This document shows, piece by piece, positions 46,282 to 55,296 of a stretch of DNA of 64,000 nt. This stretch comes from Sphingomonas pokkalii (lineage in GTDB: Bacteria > Pseudomonadota > Alphaproteobacteria > Sphingomonadales > Sphingomonadaceae): contig NZ_QENQ01000001.1 of assembly GCF_003096275.1 (NCBI RefSeq), forward strand, positions 62,001 to 126,000. The letters are read 5' to 3'. A program made the translations under genes and the position numbers. The stretch's first letter is position 1; the number at the start of each line of letters is the position of its first letter. The notes beneath the pieces are model-generated. The model had not been told where the DNA came from and did no database searches. It was given only the letters and a program-made list of their open reading frames with translations.

Positions 46282-49223
46282 CACGACACCACCTCTGCGC
46301 AACGGTCGCACAATGCGCCATCCTGCGTCACTTCGGGAAGATGGCGCCAACACCGGCCGCATTTGTGGCGCTGGGTGGGCGTGACCGTGACCTCGCCCCC
46401 ATGTTCGACCTTGGCGACGATGAACAGCTCGGCGAGTTCCTCCGCCGGCATCGGCAGGCTCGGCACGGTCACCTCCGCCTCGAGGCTGGAGCGGACCTTC
46501 TTCTCGCGGCGATAGGGCTCGATCGCCTCGGTGACCGTCTGGCGCAGCGCGCGGATCGCGGTCCAGTCATGCTCGACCGCGGCGCCTTCCGGCAGCACCG
46601 GCCATTCGAGCTCGTGGACCGATCCGTCCTCGCTCGGGAAGCGGGCCTGCCACACTTCCTCGGCGGTGAAGGCGAGGATCGGCGCGGCGTAGCGGACCAG
46701 CGCGTGGAACAGCAGGTCCAGCACGGTGCGATAGGCGCGGCGCTTGGGATCGCGCTCCGCATCGCAATAGAGGCAGTCCTTGCGGATATCGAAGAAGAAG
46801 GCCGAGAGGTCCTCGTTCATGAAATCGCCGAGCGCGCGCGCATAGCGATTGAACTCGAACGCCTCCGCCGCCGACCGCAGCTCCGCGTCAAGCGCCGCCA
46901 GCTTGTGGAGCACATAGCGCTCCAGCTCGGGCATGTCGGCCACCGCCACCTTCTCGGCCTCGCCGAACCCGTCGAGCGCGCCGAGCAGATAGCGGAAGGT
47001 GTTGCGGATCTTGCGATACGCGTCGCCGGTGCCGGCGAGGACTTCCTTGCCGATGCGGACGTCGTCGAAATAGTCGGTCTGCGCGACCCAGAGGCGCAGG
47101 ATGTCCGCGCCGCTCTCGCCGATGATCTTCAGCGGATCGACGACGTTGCCGAGCGACTTGGACATCTTCTTGCCCTGGCCGTCGAGCGCGAAGCCGTGCG
47201 TGAGCACCGCGTCATAGGGCGCCCGGCCGCGGGTCCCTGCCGATTCGAGCAGCGACGACTGGAACCAGCCGCGATGCTGGTCTGAACCTTCGAGATAGAG
47301 GTTGGCGCGCACGCCCTCGCCATAGCGCGCCTCGATCACGAAGCTGTGGGTCGAGCCGCTGTCGAACCACACGTCGAGGATGTCGGTGACGACCTCATAG
47401 TCCTCGGCCCGGTAGTCGGGGCCGAGCAGCGCCTGGTGGTCGGCCTGGAACCAGGCATCGGCCCCGCCGGCGCGGAAGGCGTCGAGGATGCGTGCGTTGA
47501 CCGCAGGGTCGCGCAGATAGTCGCCGGTGGCGCGGTTGACGTAGAGCGCGATCGGCACGCCCCAGGCGCGCTGGCGGCTGATCACCCAGTCCGGACGGCC
47601 CTCCACCATCGCGCGGATGCGGTTGATCGAGCGCTCGGGCACCCAGCGGGTGCGTTCGATGGAATCGAGCGCGATGGCGCGGAGGGTGGGCATATTTCCC
47701 TCTCCCCTTGTGGGAGAGGGAGGGAGCGCCGAAGGCGCGGAAGGGTGAGGGGGAGTGCTGGGTGTGGCGGATACGTCCCCCTCACCCTTCCCACTCGCTT
47801 GCGCGAGCGGGCCCCTTCCCTCTCCCACAAGGGGAGAGGGAGTTGGCTTGTCCATCGGAATGAACCACTGCGGCGTCGCGCGGAAGATGATCTTCGCCTT
47901 GCTCCGCCAGCTGTGCGGATAGCTGTGCTGGAAGTCGTCCGAGGCGGCGAGCAGCGCGCCGGCGGCGCGCAGGTCCGAGCAGATCGGGCCTTCGGCGCTG
48001 ACGAACTTCTTGTTGATCACCGAACCCTGGCCGCCGAGCCACAGCCAGTCGGCGCGGTACATGCCCGCGCCGTCGACCGCGAAGACGGGGTCGATGCCGT
48101 GCGCCTTGCACAGCAGGAAGTCGTCCTCGCCATGATCCGGCGCCATATGGACAAGGCCCGTACCCGCATCGGTGGTGACGAAGTCGCCGGGCAGGAACGG
48201 CCGCGGCTTGGCGAAGAACCCGCCGAGCGCGTGCATCGGGTGGCGCGCAACGGCGCCTTCGAGAGCCCAGCCGCCCTTATAATAGACATCGACGGCGTCG
48301 CTATTGTCCCAAGCGGAGCCGATCCGCTTCAGGAAGGTCGGCACCAGTGCGGTCGCCACCAGGAATTTCTTGCCCGCAAGTCCGGCGAGCGCAGGCTCCT
48401 CAAGAGCGCCCGCCTTCAGCTCGAAAAGCGAATATTCGACGTCCGGGCCATACGCCAACGCCTGGTTCACCGGAATCGTCCAAGGCGTGGTCGTCCAGAT
48501 CACCGCATGCGCGCCAACCAGTTCGGGCGCGTTCGGCGCCTCGGTGATCTCGAACGCCACGTCGATCTGCGTGGACGTGATGTCCTCATATTCGACCTCG
48601 GCCTCGGCCAGCGCGGTCTTTTCGACCGGCGACCACATCACCGGCTTGGCGCCGCGATAGAGCTGGCCGGTCTCGGCGAACTTGAGCAGCTCGGCCGCGA
48701 TCCGCGCCTCGGCGTCGAACTTCATGGTGAGATAGGGATCGTCCCAATCGCCCAGGATGCCGAGCCGCTCGAACTGGCCGCGCTGCACCGCCACCCACTT
48801 TTCGGCATAGGCACGGCATTCCGCGCGGAAGGCGACGGGGTCGACTTCGTCCTTGTTGAGCTTCTTGGCGCGGTACGCTTCCTCGACCTTCCACTCGATC
48901 GGCAGGCCGTGGCAGTCCCAGCCGGGGACATAGGGCGCGTCCTTGCCCATCAGGCTCTGCGAGCGGACGACGATGTCCTTCAGGATCTTGTTGAGCGCAT
49001 GGCCCATATGGATGTCGCCATTGGCGTAGGGCGGGCCGTCGTGCAGCAGGAAGCGCTCGCGGCCGGCGCGGGCCTCGCGCAGCTTCTGGTACAGGTTAAT
49101 GCGCGCCCAGCGCTCGAGGATGGCGGGCTCCTTGGCAGCAAGGCCGGCCTTCATCGGGAAATCGGTCTTCGGCAGGAAGACGGTGTCGCGCCAGTCGCGC
49201 TGGGTGTCGGTTGCTTCAGTCAT
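46281..49223 (-). CDS. ileS: Isoleucine-tRNA ligase with in-frame repeat insertion
   Basis: 980 residues from ATG 49223 (upstream in-frame Met codons run through intergenic sequence). It charges tRNA-Ile. HMGH is at residues 72-75, the editing domain follows, KMSKS is at 686-690, and the C-terminal zinc site has HKCGRCWRH and CDRCAEVV. Residues about 461-510, between RATPQWFIPMDKP and TLRAIALDSIERTRW, are foreign: they translate an inverted pair of family A repeats (SPLVGEGRG ... LPPSPTRGEG) without a stop. The flanks join as in normal IleS, so the enzyme probably works with an extra surface loop. Confidence 0.95.
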   Translation of the reverse strand: MTEATDTQRDWRDTVFLPKTDFPMKAGLAAKEPAILERWARINLYQKLREARAGRERFLLHDGPPYANGDIHMGHALNKILKDIVVRSQSLMGKDAPYVPGWDCHGLPIEWKVEEAYRAKKLNKDEVDPVAFRAECRAYAEKWVAVQRGQFERLGILGDWDDPYLTMKFDAEARIAAELLKFAETGQLYRGAKPVMWSPVEKTALAEAEVEYEDITSTQIDVAFEITEAPNAPELVGAHAVIWTTTPWTIPVNQALAYGPDVEYSLFELKAGALEEPALAGLAGKKFLVATALVPTFLKRIGSAWDNSDAVDVYYKGGWALEGAVARHPMHALGGFFAKPRPFLPGDFVTTDAGTGLVHMAPDHGEDDFLLCKAHGIDPVFAVDGAGMYRADWLWLGGQGSVINKKFVSAEGPICSDLRAAGALLAASDDFQHSYPHSWRSKAKIIFRATPQWFIPMDKPTPSPLVGEGRGPLAQASGKGEGDVSATPSTPPHPSAPSALPPSPTRGEGNMPTLRAIALDSIERTRWVPERSINRIRAMVEGRPDWVISRQRAWGVPIALYVNRATGDYLRDPAVNARILDAFRAGGADAWFQADHQALLGPDYRAEDYEVVTDILDVWFDSGSTHSFVIEARYGEGVRANLYLEGSDQHRGWFQSSLLESAGTRGRAPYDAVLTHGFALDGQGKKMSKSLGNVVDPLKIIGESGADILRLWVAQTDYFDDVRIGKEVLAGTGDAYRKIRNTFRYLLGALDGFGEAEKVAVADMPELERYVLHKLAALDAELRSAAEAFEFNRYARALGDFMNEDLSAFFFDIRKDCLYCDAERDPKRRAYRTVLDLLFHALVRYAAPILAFTAEEVWQARFPSEDGSVHELEWPVLPEGAAVEHDWTAIRALRQTVTEAIEPYRREKKVRSSLEAEVTVPSLPMPAEELAELFIVAKVEHGGEVTVTPTQRHKCGRCWRHLPEVTQDGALCDRCAEVVS
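47694..47843. repeat. Inverted pair of family A repeats inside ileS
   Basis: The plus-strand copy at about 47696-47755 has the CTCTCCCCTTGTGGGAGAG hairpin, a GCGCC-GAA-GGCGC hairpin and the GGGTGAGGGGGA arm. The second, reversed copy lies at about 47778-47842 with CTCGC-TTGC-GCGAG in the second hairpin. A spacer of about 22 bases lies between. Total 150 bases, a multiple of three, no stop in the ileS frame. Confidence 0.88.
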
Positions 49224-49360
49224 GGGTCGCGCGGGATTAGCCGGTGTGGGAGGGGAAGTCATCCCTTCTCCGTTCGGAGGGTTGGCCGCGTGTTTCCTCC
49301 CCTGCCCAGAGCCAAGCAATCGCAAAGGAATTTTGAGGCCGCGGCTCCCCTGACAATACT

Positions 49361-49462
49361 CTGTCATTCCCGCGCAGGCGGGAATCCATTCGCCTGTGCG
49401 CTGGGAGCAAGAACCGCGGCACCAGCGCCAATGGATCCCCGCCTTCGCGGGGATGACGGCTT
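49361..49462. repeat. Long palindromic repeat (family C), copy 2
   Basis: GTCATTCCCGCGCAGGCGGG and its inverted partner CCCGCCTTCGCGGGGATGAC flank a spacer whose sequence matches the reverse complement of the spacer in the 11973 copy (CTGTGCG ... ACCGCGGCA). It lies between ileS and the methyltransferase gene. Confidence 0.85.
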
Positions 49463-49512
49463 GGTTTTTCCTTGGGCGATAGCTCTGCCCTGGCGGGGGA
49501 GGAAACGGCTAT

Positions 49513-50286
49513 CTACTCGTGCGCGCCGTTGGGCTTCGGCGTCACCGCCTTGGCGTGCGCGCCCGACTTGCAGGCGCGGATCGTCTCGGGCTCGGGTCGC
49601 GCGCCGCGCGCCTCGAACACCGCCATGTACCCGCCCGCCGACGCCATCGGCAGCATCGAGACCTGCGCATAGCCCACCGCGGCGAACTCGCATTTGAGCA
49701 ACGCGGGCGGGGTGCCGTGATTCTCGGTCGCCCGATCGGCATCGACCACGATCACCTGCCCGCCCGGCGCCAGCGACGGGCGGAGCCGCCACAGGAACTC
49801 GTACGGCGATTCGATCTCGTGATACATGTGCACCATCAGCACGCGATCGAAGCTGTTCTCCGGCAGCCGGGGATCGGCCGGCAGCCCAAGCCGCACGCTG
49901 ACATTGTCGAGCTTCTCGCGCACCACGCGCGTCGCGAGCTGGCTGATATAATCGGGGACGATGTCCTCGGCGACCACCCGCCCCTTGGCGCCGACGCGCT
50001 GGCCGAGGCGGATCGTGTAATAGCCCTCGCCCGCGCCGATATCGGCCACGGTCATGCCCGGCTTGATGCCGGCCAGATCCATCACCTTGCCCGCTTCGTT
50101 CAGCCGGTCGCGCGCCTCCTCGTTCGACCAGCGCGACGAGACGATCGTCGCCACCGGCCGGTCCGCGGCCGGGAAGCCGGTGTTCGACGAATCGCCGCTT
50201 TCGTTGCGCAGACCCGGCGAACCGCCGTCGCACGCCGCCAGCAGCAGCGTCACGCCGAGCAGCAGGGGCCGCACGGGCAAGCTCAA
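49513..50286 (-). CDS. Class I SAM-dependent methyltransferase with lipoprotein signal
   Basis: 257 residues. The N-terminus ends in the lipobox LLLAACDGG (Cys19). The body is a Rossmann methyltransferase: [17 protein letters not shown] is motif [11 protein letters not shown] the acidic strand, and [10 protein letters not shown] a later strand. Export would separate it from cytoplasmic SAM, so its activity is uncertain. The start is a TTG overlapping the prfB stop, with GAGGA upstream; a GTG at 50274 is an alternative. Both would keep the lipobox. Confidence 0.83.
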   Translation of the reverse strand: MSLPVRPLLLGVTLLLAACDGGSPGLRNESGDSSNTGFPAADRPVATIVSSRWSNEEARDRLNEAGKVMDLAGIKPGMTVADIGAGEGYYTIRLGQRVGAKGRVVAEDIVPDYISQLATRVVREKLDNVSVRLGLPADPRLPENSFDRVLMVHMYHEIESPYEFLWRLRPSLAPGGQVIVVDADRATENHGTPPALLKCEFAAVGYAQVSMLPMASAGGYMAVFEARGARPEPETIRACKSGAHAKAVTPKPNGAHE

Positions 50287-51410
50287 TCGACATCCTCCAC
50301 CACGACGGCTTCGCCCGTCACCCGCTGTGCTAGCGCGGCGGCCATGAAGCTGTCGAGATCGCCGTCGAGCACGTCGCTCGGCGCGGTGGAGGTAACACCG
50401 GTGCGCAGGTCCTTCACCAGCTGGTAGGGCTGGAGCACGTAGGAGCGGATCTGGTGGCCCCAGCCGATATCGGTCTTGGTGGCGTTGACCGCATTGGCCG
50501 CCGCTTCGCGCTCGGCCAACTCGCGCTCGTACAGGCGCGCACGGAGCTGGTTATAGGCCTCGGCCCGGTTCTTGTGCTGCGAACGCTGGTTCTGGCACTG
50601 CACGACGATGCCGGTCGGCAAGTGGGTGATGCGCACTGCCGAGTCGGTGGTGTTGATGTGCTGTCCGCCCGCACCCGAGGCGCGATAGGTGTCGATGCGC
50701 AGCTCGCTCTCGTTGATCTCGATGTCGATATTGTCGTCGATCACCGGATAGACCCAGACGCTGGCGAAGCTGGTCTGGCGGCGCGCGTTCGAATCGAACG
50801 GGCTGATGCGGACCAGGCGGTGAACGCCGCTCTCGGTCTTGGCATAGCCATAGGCGTTCTCGCCCTTGAACAACAGCGTCGCCGACTTGATGCCCGCCTG
50901 TTCGCCGGCGTGATAGTCGATCAGCTCGACCTTGTAGCCGTGGCGCTCGGCCCAGCGCGTGTACATGCGCTGGAGCATTTCGGCCCAGTCGTTCGATTCG
51001 GTGCCGCCGGCGCCGGCGTTGATCTCGATATAGGTATCGTTGGGATCGGCCTCGCCCGAGAGCAGCGCCTTGACCTTGTCGCCATCGGCGCGCTCGGCAA
51101 GCTGGCGCAGGCTGGCGGTGCCGTCGGCGGCCATTTCCTCGTCGCCCTCGGCCTCGGCCATCTCGATCAGCTCGACCGTGTCGCTCAGCTCACTCTCGAT
51201 CGCGCGCGTCGCGGTGATCGATTCGTCGAGGCGGCGACGCTCGCGCATCACGTCCTGCGCCTTCTTGGCGTCGTTCCACAGCGTCGGATCCTCGACGCGC
51301 GCGTTGAGCTCGTCGAGGCGGCGCAGCGCGCGGTCCCAGTCGAGCGAGCGGCGCAGCAGCGCGAGCGCCGCGTTGATCTTGTCGACATATGCCTGCGCTT
51401 CAGCGCGCAT
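50283..51410 (-). CDS. prfB: Peptide chain release factor 2
   Basis: 375 residues. Terminates translation at UGA and UAA. The peptidyl-transferase motif GGQ lies in [15 protein letters not shown], and the RF2 recognition SPF motif in [11 protein letters not shown]. The gene is read without the programmed +1 frameshift known from E. coli prfB. It lies downstream of the PBP1A gene in an order (amidase, PBP1A, prfB) common in alphaproteobacteria. Confidence 0.96.
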   Translation of the reverse strand: MRAEAQAYVDKINAALALLRRSLDWDRALRRLDELNARVEDPTLWNDAKKAQDVMRERRRLDESITATRAIESELSDTVELIEMAEAEGDEEMAADGTASLRQLAERADGDKVKALLSGEADPNDTYIEINAGAGGTESNDWAEMLQRMYTRWAERHGYKVELIDYHAGEQAGIKSATLLFKGENAYGYAKTESGVHRLVRISPFDSNARRQTSFASVWVYPVIDDNIDIEINESELRIDTYRASGAGGQHINTTDSAVRITHLPTGIVVQCQNQRSQHKNRAEAYNQLRARLYERELAEREAAANAVNATKTDIGWGHQIRSYVLQPYQLVKDLRTGVTSTAPSDVLDGDLDSFMAAALAQRVTGEAVVVEDVD

Positions 51411-51491
51411 GTTCCAAACCTTCCGAAGTAATCGCCGGCCGCATCACGGACGATGCGGCGATTCAAGCCAATATAGGGTGCGCCGGCCCCG

Positions 51492-54005
51492 CTAGTAGAT
51501 TCCGCCCTGGCGTTGCAAGAAGTCGCTGTCGCCCTGGCGATCGGCCTTGCGCTGCGTGGTCGGGGCAGCGGCGGGCGCAACCTCCGCATTCGCCGTGCGC
51601 CGGGTGCGGCGCGGATCGCTTTCCGGACGGAATGCTTCCCAGATGATCGGCGACAGCGGATCCTCGGTCGGCCAGCCGCCCTGCACCGGACGCCCGCTGC
51701 CGCGGTCGATCCGCACCATGCGGATGCCCGGCGGCGCGGTGAAGGGCAGCACGTCCATGCCCTTGAACGCCGGCACGGCGAATTCCTTGAAGATCGGCGC
51801 GGCGATCGATCCGCCCTGGGCATAACCGCCCAGGTTCGACGGGCTGTCATAGCCGAGATACAGGCCGCCGATCATCTGCGGGGTGCCGCCGACGAACCAC
51901 ACATCGGTCGGCCCGTTGGTGGTACCGGTCTTGCCCATGATCGGCCGGCCGAGATCGCGCAATACGGTTGCGGTGCCGCGCTGGATCACGCCCTCGGTGA
52001 TATGGACCATCTGATAGGCGACCATCGGATCGAGCACCTGTCGCGCCCGCGAAACCGGTCGCGGCATCGGCTTGCCGTTCCAATCGGGCGCGTTGCACCC
52101 CTGGCACGCACGCCAGTTGGCGGGGAAGATCACCCGCCCGCGGCGATCCTGCACGAAATCGATCAGGGTGGGATTGAGCGCCCGGCCATGGTTCACCAGG
52201 ATCGAATAGGCGTTCACCATCCGCAGCACGGTCGTCTCGCCGGCACCCAGCGCATAGGAGAGATAGGGATTGAACCGCGTCTTCGAAATGCCGATGCGCT
52301 GGATGAGGTCGACGACCTTGTCCATGCCGGTGGTGTTGGCGATCTGCACCGTCATCAGGTTGCGCGATTGCTCGATGCCCCAGCGCAGCGTGTGCGGGCC
52401 GGCGCCGCGGGCATTGCCGAAGTTGCGGAAGCACTTCTGGCCCAGCCCCGCCCCCTGCCACACGCAGAATGGGCCGTCGACGACGATCGAGGCGGGCGTC
52501 ATCCCGTTCTCGAGCGCGGCGGCATAGACGATCGGCTTGATCGTCGATCCCGGCTGGCGGGTTGCCTGGGTGGCGCGATTGAACGCCTGCAGCCTGGAAT
52601 CGAACCCGCCCTGCATCGCCAGGATGCGGCCGGTGGACGGGTCTTCGACGACCATGCCGCCGGAAATCTTCGGCACGCTGCGCAGGCTCCAGCCGCCACC
52701 TTCGGGCGCGACCGCCACGATGTCGCCCACCTTGATCGCATCGAAGGCATGGCCGCCCTTGCCGCGGATCGGCATGGCGGCTGCAGCGGCGGGCAGCACA
52801 CCAGTCTCGCCATCGTCGAAGCCAAGCTGGGCCGCGCGGGAATCACGCGCGATCACGACTGCGGCGCGCCAATTGTCGTAATCGACGCCGATATTCTTGG
52901 AAGCAAAGGCCGAATACCAGCCATCGCCTTCGAACGCGACGGTGCCGATCGGGCCGGACCAGCCCCGCCCGCGATCGAAGCGCAACAGCCCGTCCCGCAA
53001 CGCCCGCTGGGCATAGGCCTGCAACTGCGGGTCCAGCGAGCTGCGTACCCACAGGCCGCCATCATACACGCTATAGGGGCCGTCCTCGCGATTCTCGCCG
53101 AACTCCCGCGCGAGCTGGCGGCGGACTTCCTCGACGAAATAGCCGCCCACCCGCTCGAAGCGCGGCGTCTGGCGCGGCACGGTGCCGAGCGGTGCCGCTA
53201 CGGCCGAATCATGCTGTGCCTGATCGATGAAGCCGTTGCGCAGCATCTCACCCAGCACCCAGTTGCGGCGGGCGAGCGCCCGCTGCGTATTGCGATCGGG
53301 ATCGTAATTGGCCGGCCCCTTGGGCAGGATCGCCAGATAGGCGAGCTGCGATAGCGCCAGCTTGTCGAGCGGTTTGCCGAAATAGGCCTCGCTCGCCGCC
53401 GCCACGCCGCCCGAATTGCGCCCCAGCTCAATGGAATTGAGGTACAATTCCATGATCTGCTGCTTGCTGAGCGTATCCTCGATCCGCCAGGCAAGGATTG
53501 CTTCCTTCAGCTTGCGCATATAGCTCGCCTCGTTGCCGACGGCGAGGTTCTTGGCGACCTGCTGGGTGATGGTGGAGGTGCCGCGCGGCGTCTTGCCGCG
53601 GATCAGGCCCTCACCGGCAGCGCGCACCAAGCCGGGGAAATCGAGCCCATGGTGCGAGAAAAAGGTGCGATCTTCCGCCGCCATGAAGGCGCGTACCAGC
53701 AGCGGCGGGAACTCATTATAGCTCAGCTGTACCCGCCGCATCTGGGCATAGGCATGGATCGGCGCCCCATCGGCGGCGCGCACATAGCTGGGCAGCTGCG
53801 GTTCATAGCGACGCAGCGTCTCCACCGATGGAAGGTGGCGCGCGACGAGCAGCCACAGCAGGAACGCCCCCAGCCCGGCCAGCAGCGCCAGCGTCGCCAG
53901 CACGCGGAACCACCAGCGTCGCCGCAGCCGCTGCCAGCGCCCGCGCCAGCGGCCGGGCTCCCGCTCGATACGCAGATGGGTGGGGGAAGTGTCGCCGTCG
54001 GCCAT
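51492..54005 (-). CDS. mrcA: Penicillin-binding protein 1A (bifunctional)
   Basis: 837 residues. A cytoplasmic basic tail and one membrane span (about residues 31-52), then the GT51 glycosyltransferase with EDRTFFSHHGLD and RGTSTITQQVAKNLAVG, an OB-like middle region and the transpeptidase with SxxK in QPGSTIKPIVY and KTGTTNGPTDVWFVGG. It polymerises and crosslinks peptidoglycan. The amidase gene lies just upstream on the same strand. Confidence 0.95.
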   Translation of the reverse strand: MADGDTSPTHLRIEREPGRWRGRWQRLRRRWWFRVLATLALLAGLGAFLLWLLVARHLPSVETLRRYEPQLPSYVRAADGAPIHAYAQMRRVQLSYNEFPPLLVRAFMAAEDRTFFSHHGLDFPGLVRAAGEGLIRGKTPRGTSTITQQVAKNLAVGNEASYMRKLKEAILAWRIEDTLSKQQIMELYLNSIELGRNSGGVAAASEAYFGKPLDKLALSQLAYLAILPKGPANYDPDRNTQRALARRNWVLGEMLRNGFIDQAQHDSAVAAPLGTVPRQTPRFERVGGYFVEEVRRQLAREFGENREDGPYSVYDGGLWVRSSLDPQLQAYAQRALRDGLLRFDRGRGWSGPIGTVAFEGDGWYSAFASKNIGVDYDNWRAAVVIARDSRAAQLGFDDGETGVLPAAAAAMPIRGKGGHAFDAIKVGDIVAVAPEGGGWSLRSVPKISGGMVVEDPSTGRILAMQGGFDSRLQAFNRATQATRQPGSTIKPIVYAAALENGMTPASIVVDGPFCVWQGAGLGQKCFRNFGNARGAGPHTLRWGIEQSRNLMTVQIANTTGMDKVVDLIQRIGISKTRFNPYLSYALGAGETTVLRMVNAYSILVNHGRALNPTLIDFVQDRRGRVIFPANWRACQGCNAPDWNGKPMPRPVSRARQVLDPMVAYQMVHITEGVIQRGTATVLRDLGRPIMGKTGTTNGPTDVWFVGGTPQMIGGLYLGYDSPSNLGGYAQGGSIAAPIFKEFAVPAFKGMDVLPFTAPPGIRMVRIDRGSGRPVQGGWPTEDPLSPIIWEAFRPESDPRRTRRTANAEVAPAAAPTTQRKADRQGDSDFLQRQGGIY

Positions 54006-54071
54006 GCGGCGGGGGGTGTAGCACCTTTTCCGCGCGAGAAAAGGGAGCGGTGTCGGCGGCCTGCCGCAGGT

Positions 54072-54815
54072 TCAGCGGCGCGGGCCGCGCGTGGCGAGAA
54101 AGATCTCGGTGGCGCGACGCACGCTCGCCGCCAATTGTGCACGCCCCGCCGCCGAACCGAGGAAGCGCAGATCCTGCGGGTTCGAGACATAGCCCAGTTC
54201 GAACAGCACCGAGGGCACGTCCGGCGCTTTCAGCACCGCCAGCGCCGCCATCCGCCGCGGGCGCGGGTGCAGCCGCATCGCCACGCCCGCCTCGCGCTCC
54301 AGCAGATCGGCATAGCGGGCGGAAACCTCCATCGTCCGCCGCTGCGCCAGATCGATCAGCAGCGATGCGACATCAGCCCCGGCCGCCCGCAGATCGACGC
54401 CCGGCAGCAGATCGGCGCGGTTCTCCCGGGCCGCCAGCCGTGCGGCTTCCTTGTCGGATGCGACTTCGGACAAGGTATAGATCGTGCCGCCGGACGCCTT
54501 CGCATCGGTTGCGCCGTCGCAGTGCAGCGAAAGGAACAGCGCCGCGCCCATCCGGCGAGCACGCTCGGTGCGCTGCTCGAGCGAGACGAACCGATCATCC
54601 TCACGCGTCATCGCCACACGTACCCGGCGCGACGCAAGCAGGGCGTCTCGAATCGCGCGCGCGGCGGCCAGCGTCAGCGTCTTCTCCGGCACGCCGCCGA
54701 CACCGATCGCGCCGGGATCGCGCCCGCCATGCCCGGGATCGAGCACCACCAATGGTAGGTCGGGGCCGGGCGCCACCATCGGGGAACCGGCGATCAGGGC
54801 CATTGCGAGCAGCAC
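54072..54815 (-). CDS. N-acetylmuramoyl-L-alanine amidase (Amidase_3)
   Basis: About 247 residues from a GTG start, or 243 from the ATG at 54803; both give a short hydrophobic export signal. The zinc-amidase motif VVLDPGHGGRDPGAIG and the second zinc ligand region LFLSLHCDGATD match AmiC-type Amidase_3. Later VPSVLFELGYVSNPQD carries the catalytic Glu. It cleaves the peptide stems from glycan strands in the periplasm. The PBP1A gene follows. Confidence 0.9.
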   Translation of the reverse strand: MLLAMALIAGSPMVAPGPDLPLVVLDPGHGGRDPGAIGVGGVPEKTLTLAAARAIRDALLASRRVRVAMTREDDRFVSLEQRTERARRMGAALFLSLHCDGATDAKASGGTIYTLSEVASDKEAARLAARENRADLLPGVDLRAAGADVASLLIDLAQRRTMEVSARYADLLEREAGVAMRLHPRPRRMAALAVLKAPDVPSVLFELGYVSNPQDLRFLGSAAGRAQLAASVRRATEIFLATRGPRR

Positions 54816-55296
54816 CCCGCCGCCTATGCCGCGCGCGGCGCCTGCCGGTCCAGCGATATCGCGGCGCCATGGTTAACCCGATGCCAAGCTTTGGGCGGTA
54901 GCCTGCCGCCGGTCGTCGACAGGGGCGCCCTCGCGGGGCGGAAAGATACAAGTCCCCTTCTTCCGGCGCCAGTTGCCGCAACGACATAGCGGTGCTAGGC
55001 AAGTAACGCTTCCGGCATTGCGCCGGATCAGGCCGCGGCCCTAAATGTCGCGACAGTTCAGGTTGACGCTCGCATGAGGCAATTTCCCCACCGTCCGCAT
55101 CGCCAGGCCCTCGCGGCCGGCAGCGTGGCGATGGTGGAGCAAGGGGACCGCTGGTCCGCTCGTGCCCGTGCAGCAACAGCAGTTTTTGAAACCCGCGCCA
55201 CCGCGATCGGCACCGCCGGTCGCGGGCGCTTCTTATATCGCGCGCTCGCGCCCCATTCCTTCGAGGAACTGTGCCGGCGCGCCCGGAGAATCATCA
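54816..55296. other. 480-base divergent gap before rne
   Basis: No credible gene. It separates the minus-strand amidase from rne. It ends with GGAGAATCATC before the rne ATG. The length would allow a long rne leader such as the one used for RNase E autoregulation in enterobacteria, but no clear conserved structure was identified. Confidence 0.5.

Noticed and set aside
49224..49367. N-terminal extension of IleS
   Set aside because: The 48 extra codons run through intergenic sequence including the edge of a palindromic repeat and match nothing in IleS.
47346..49697. A 783-codon open frame on the plus strand opposite ileS
   Set aside because: It is the shadow of ileS and reads through intergenic repeats; no family resemblance.
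50283..51410. Programmed frameshift in prfB
   Set aside because: The gene reads continuously without an early UGA, so no frameshift is needed.
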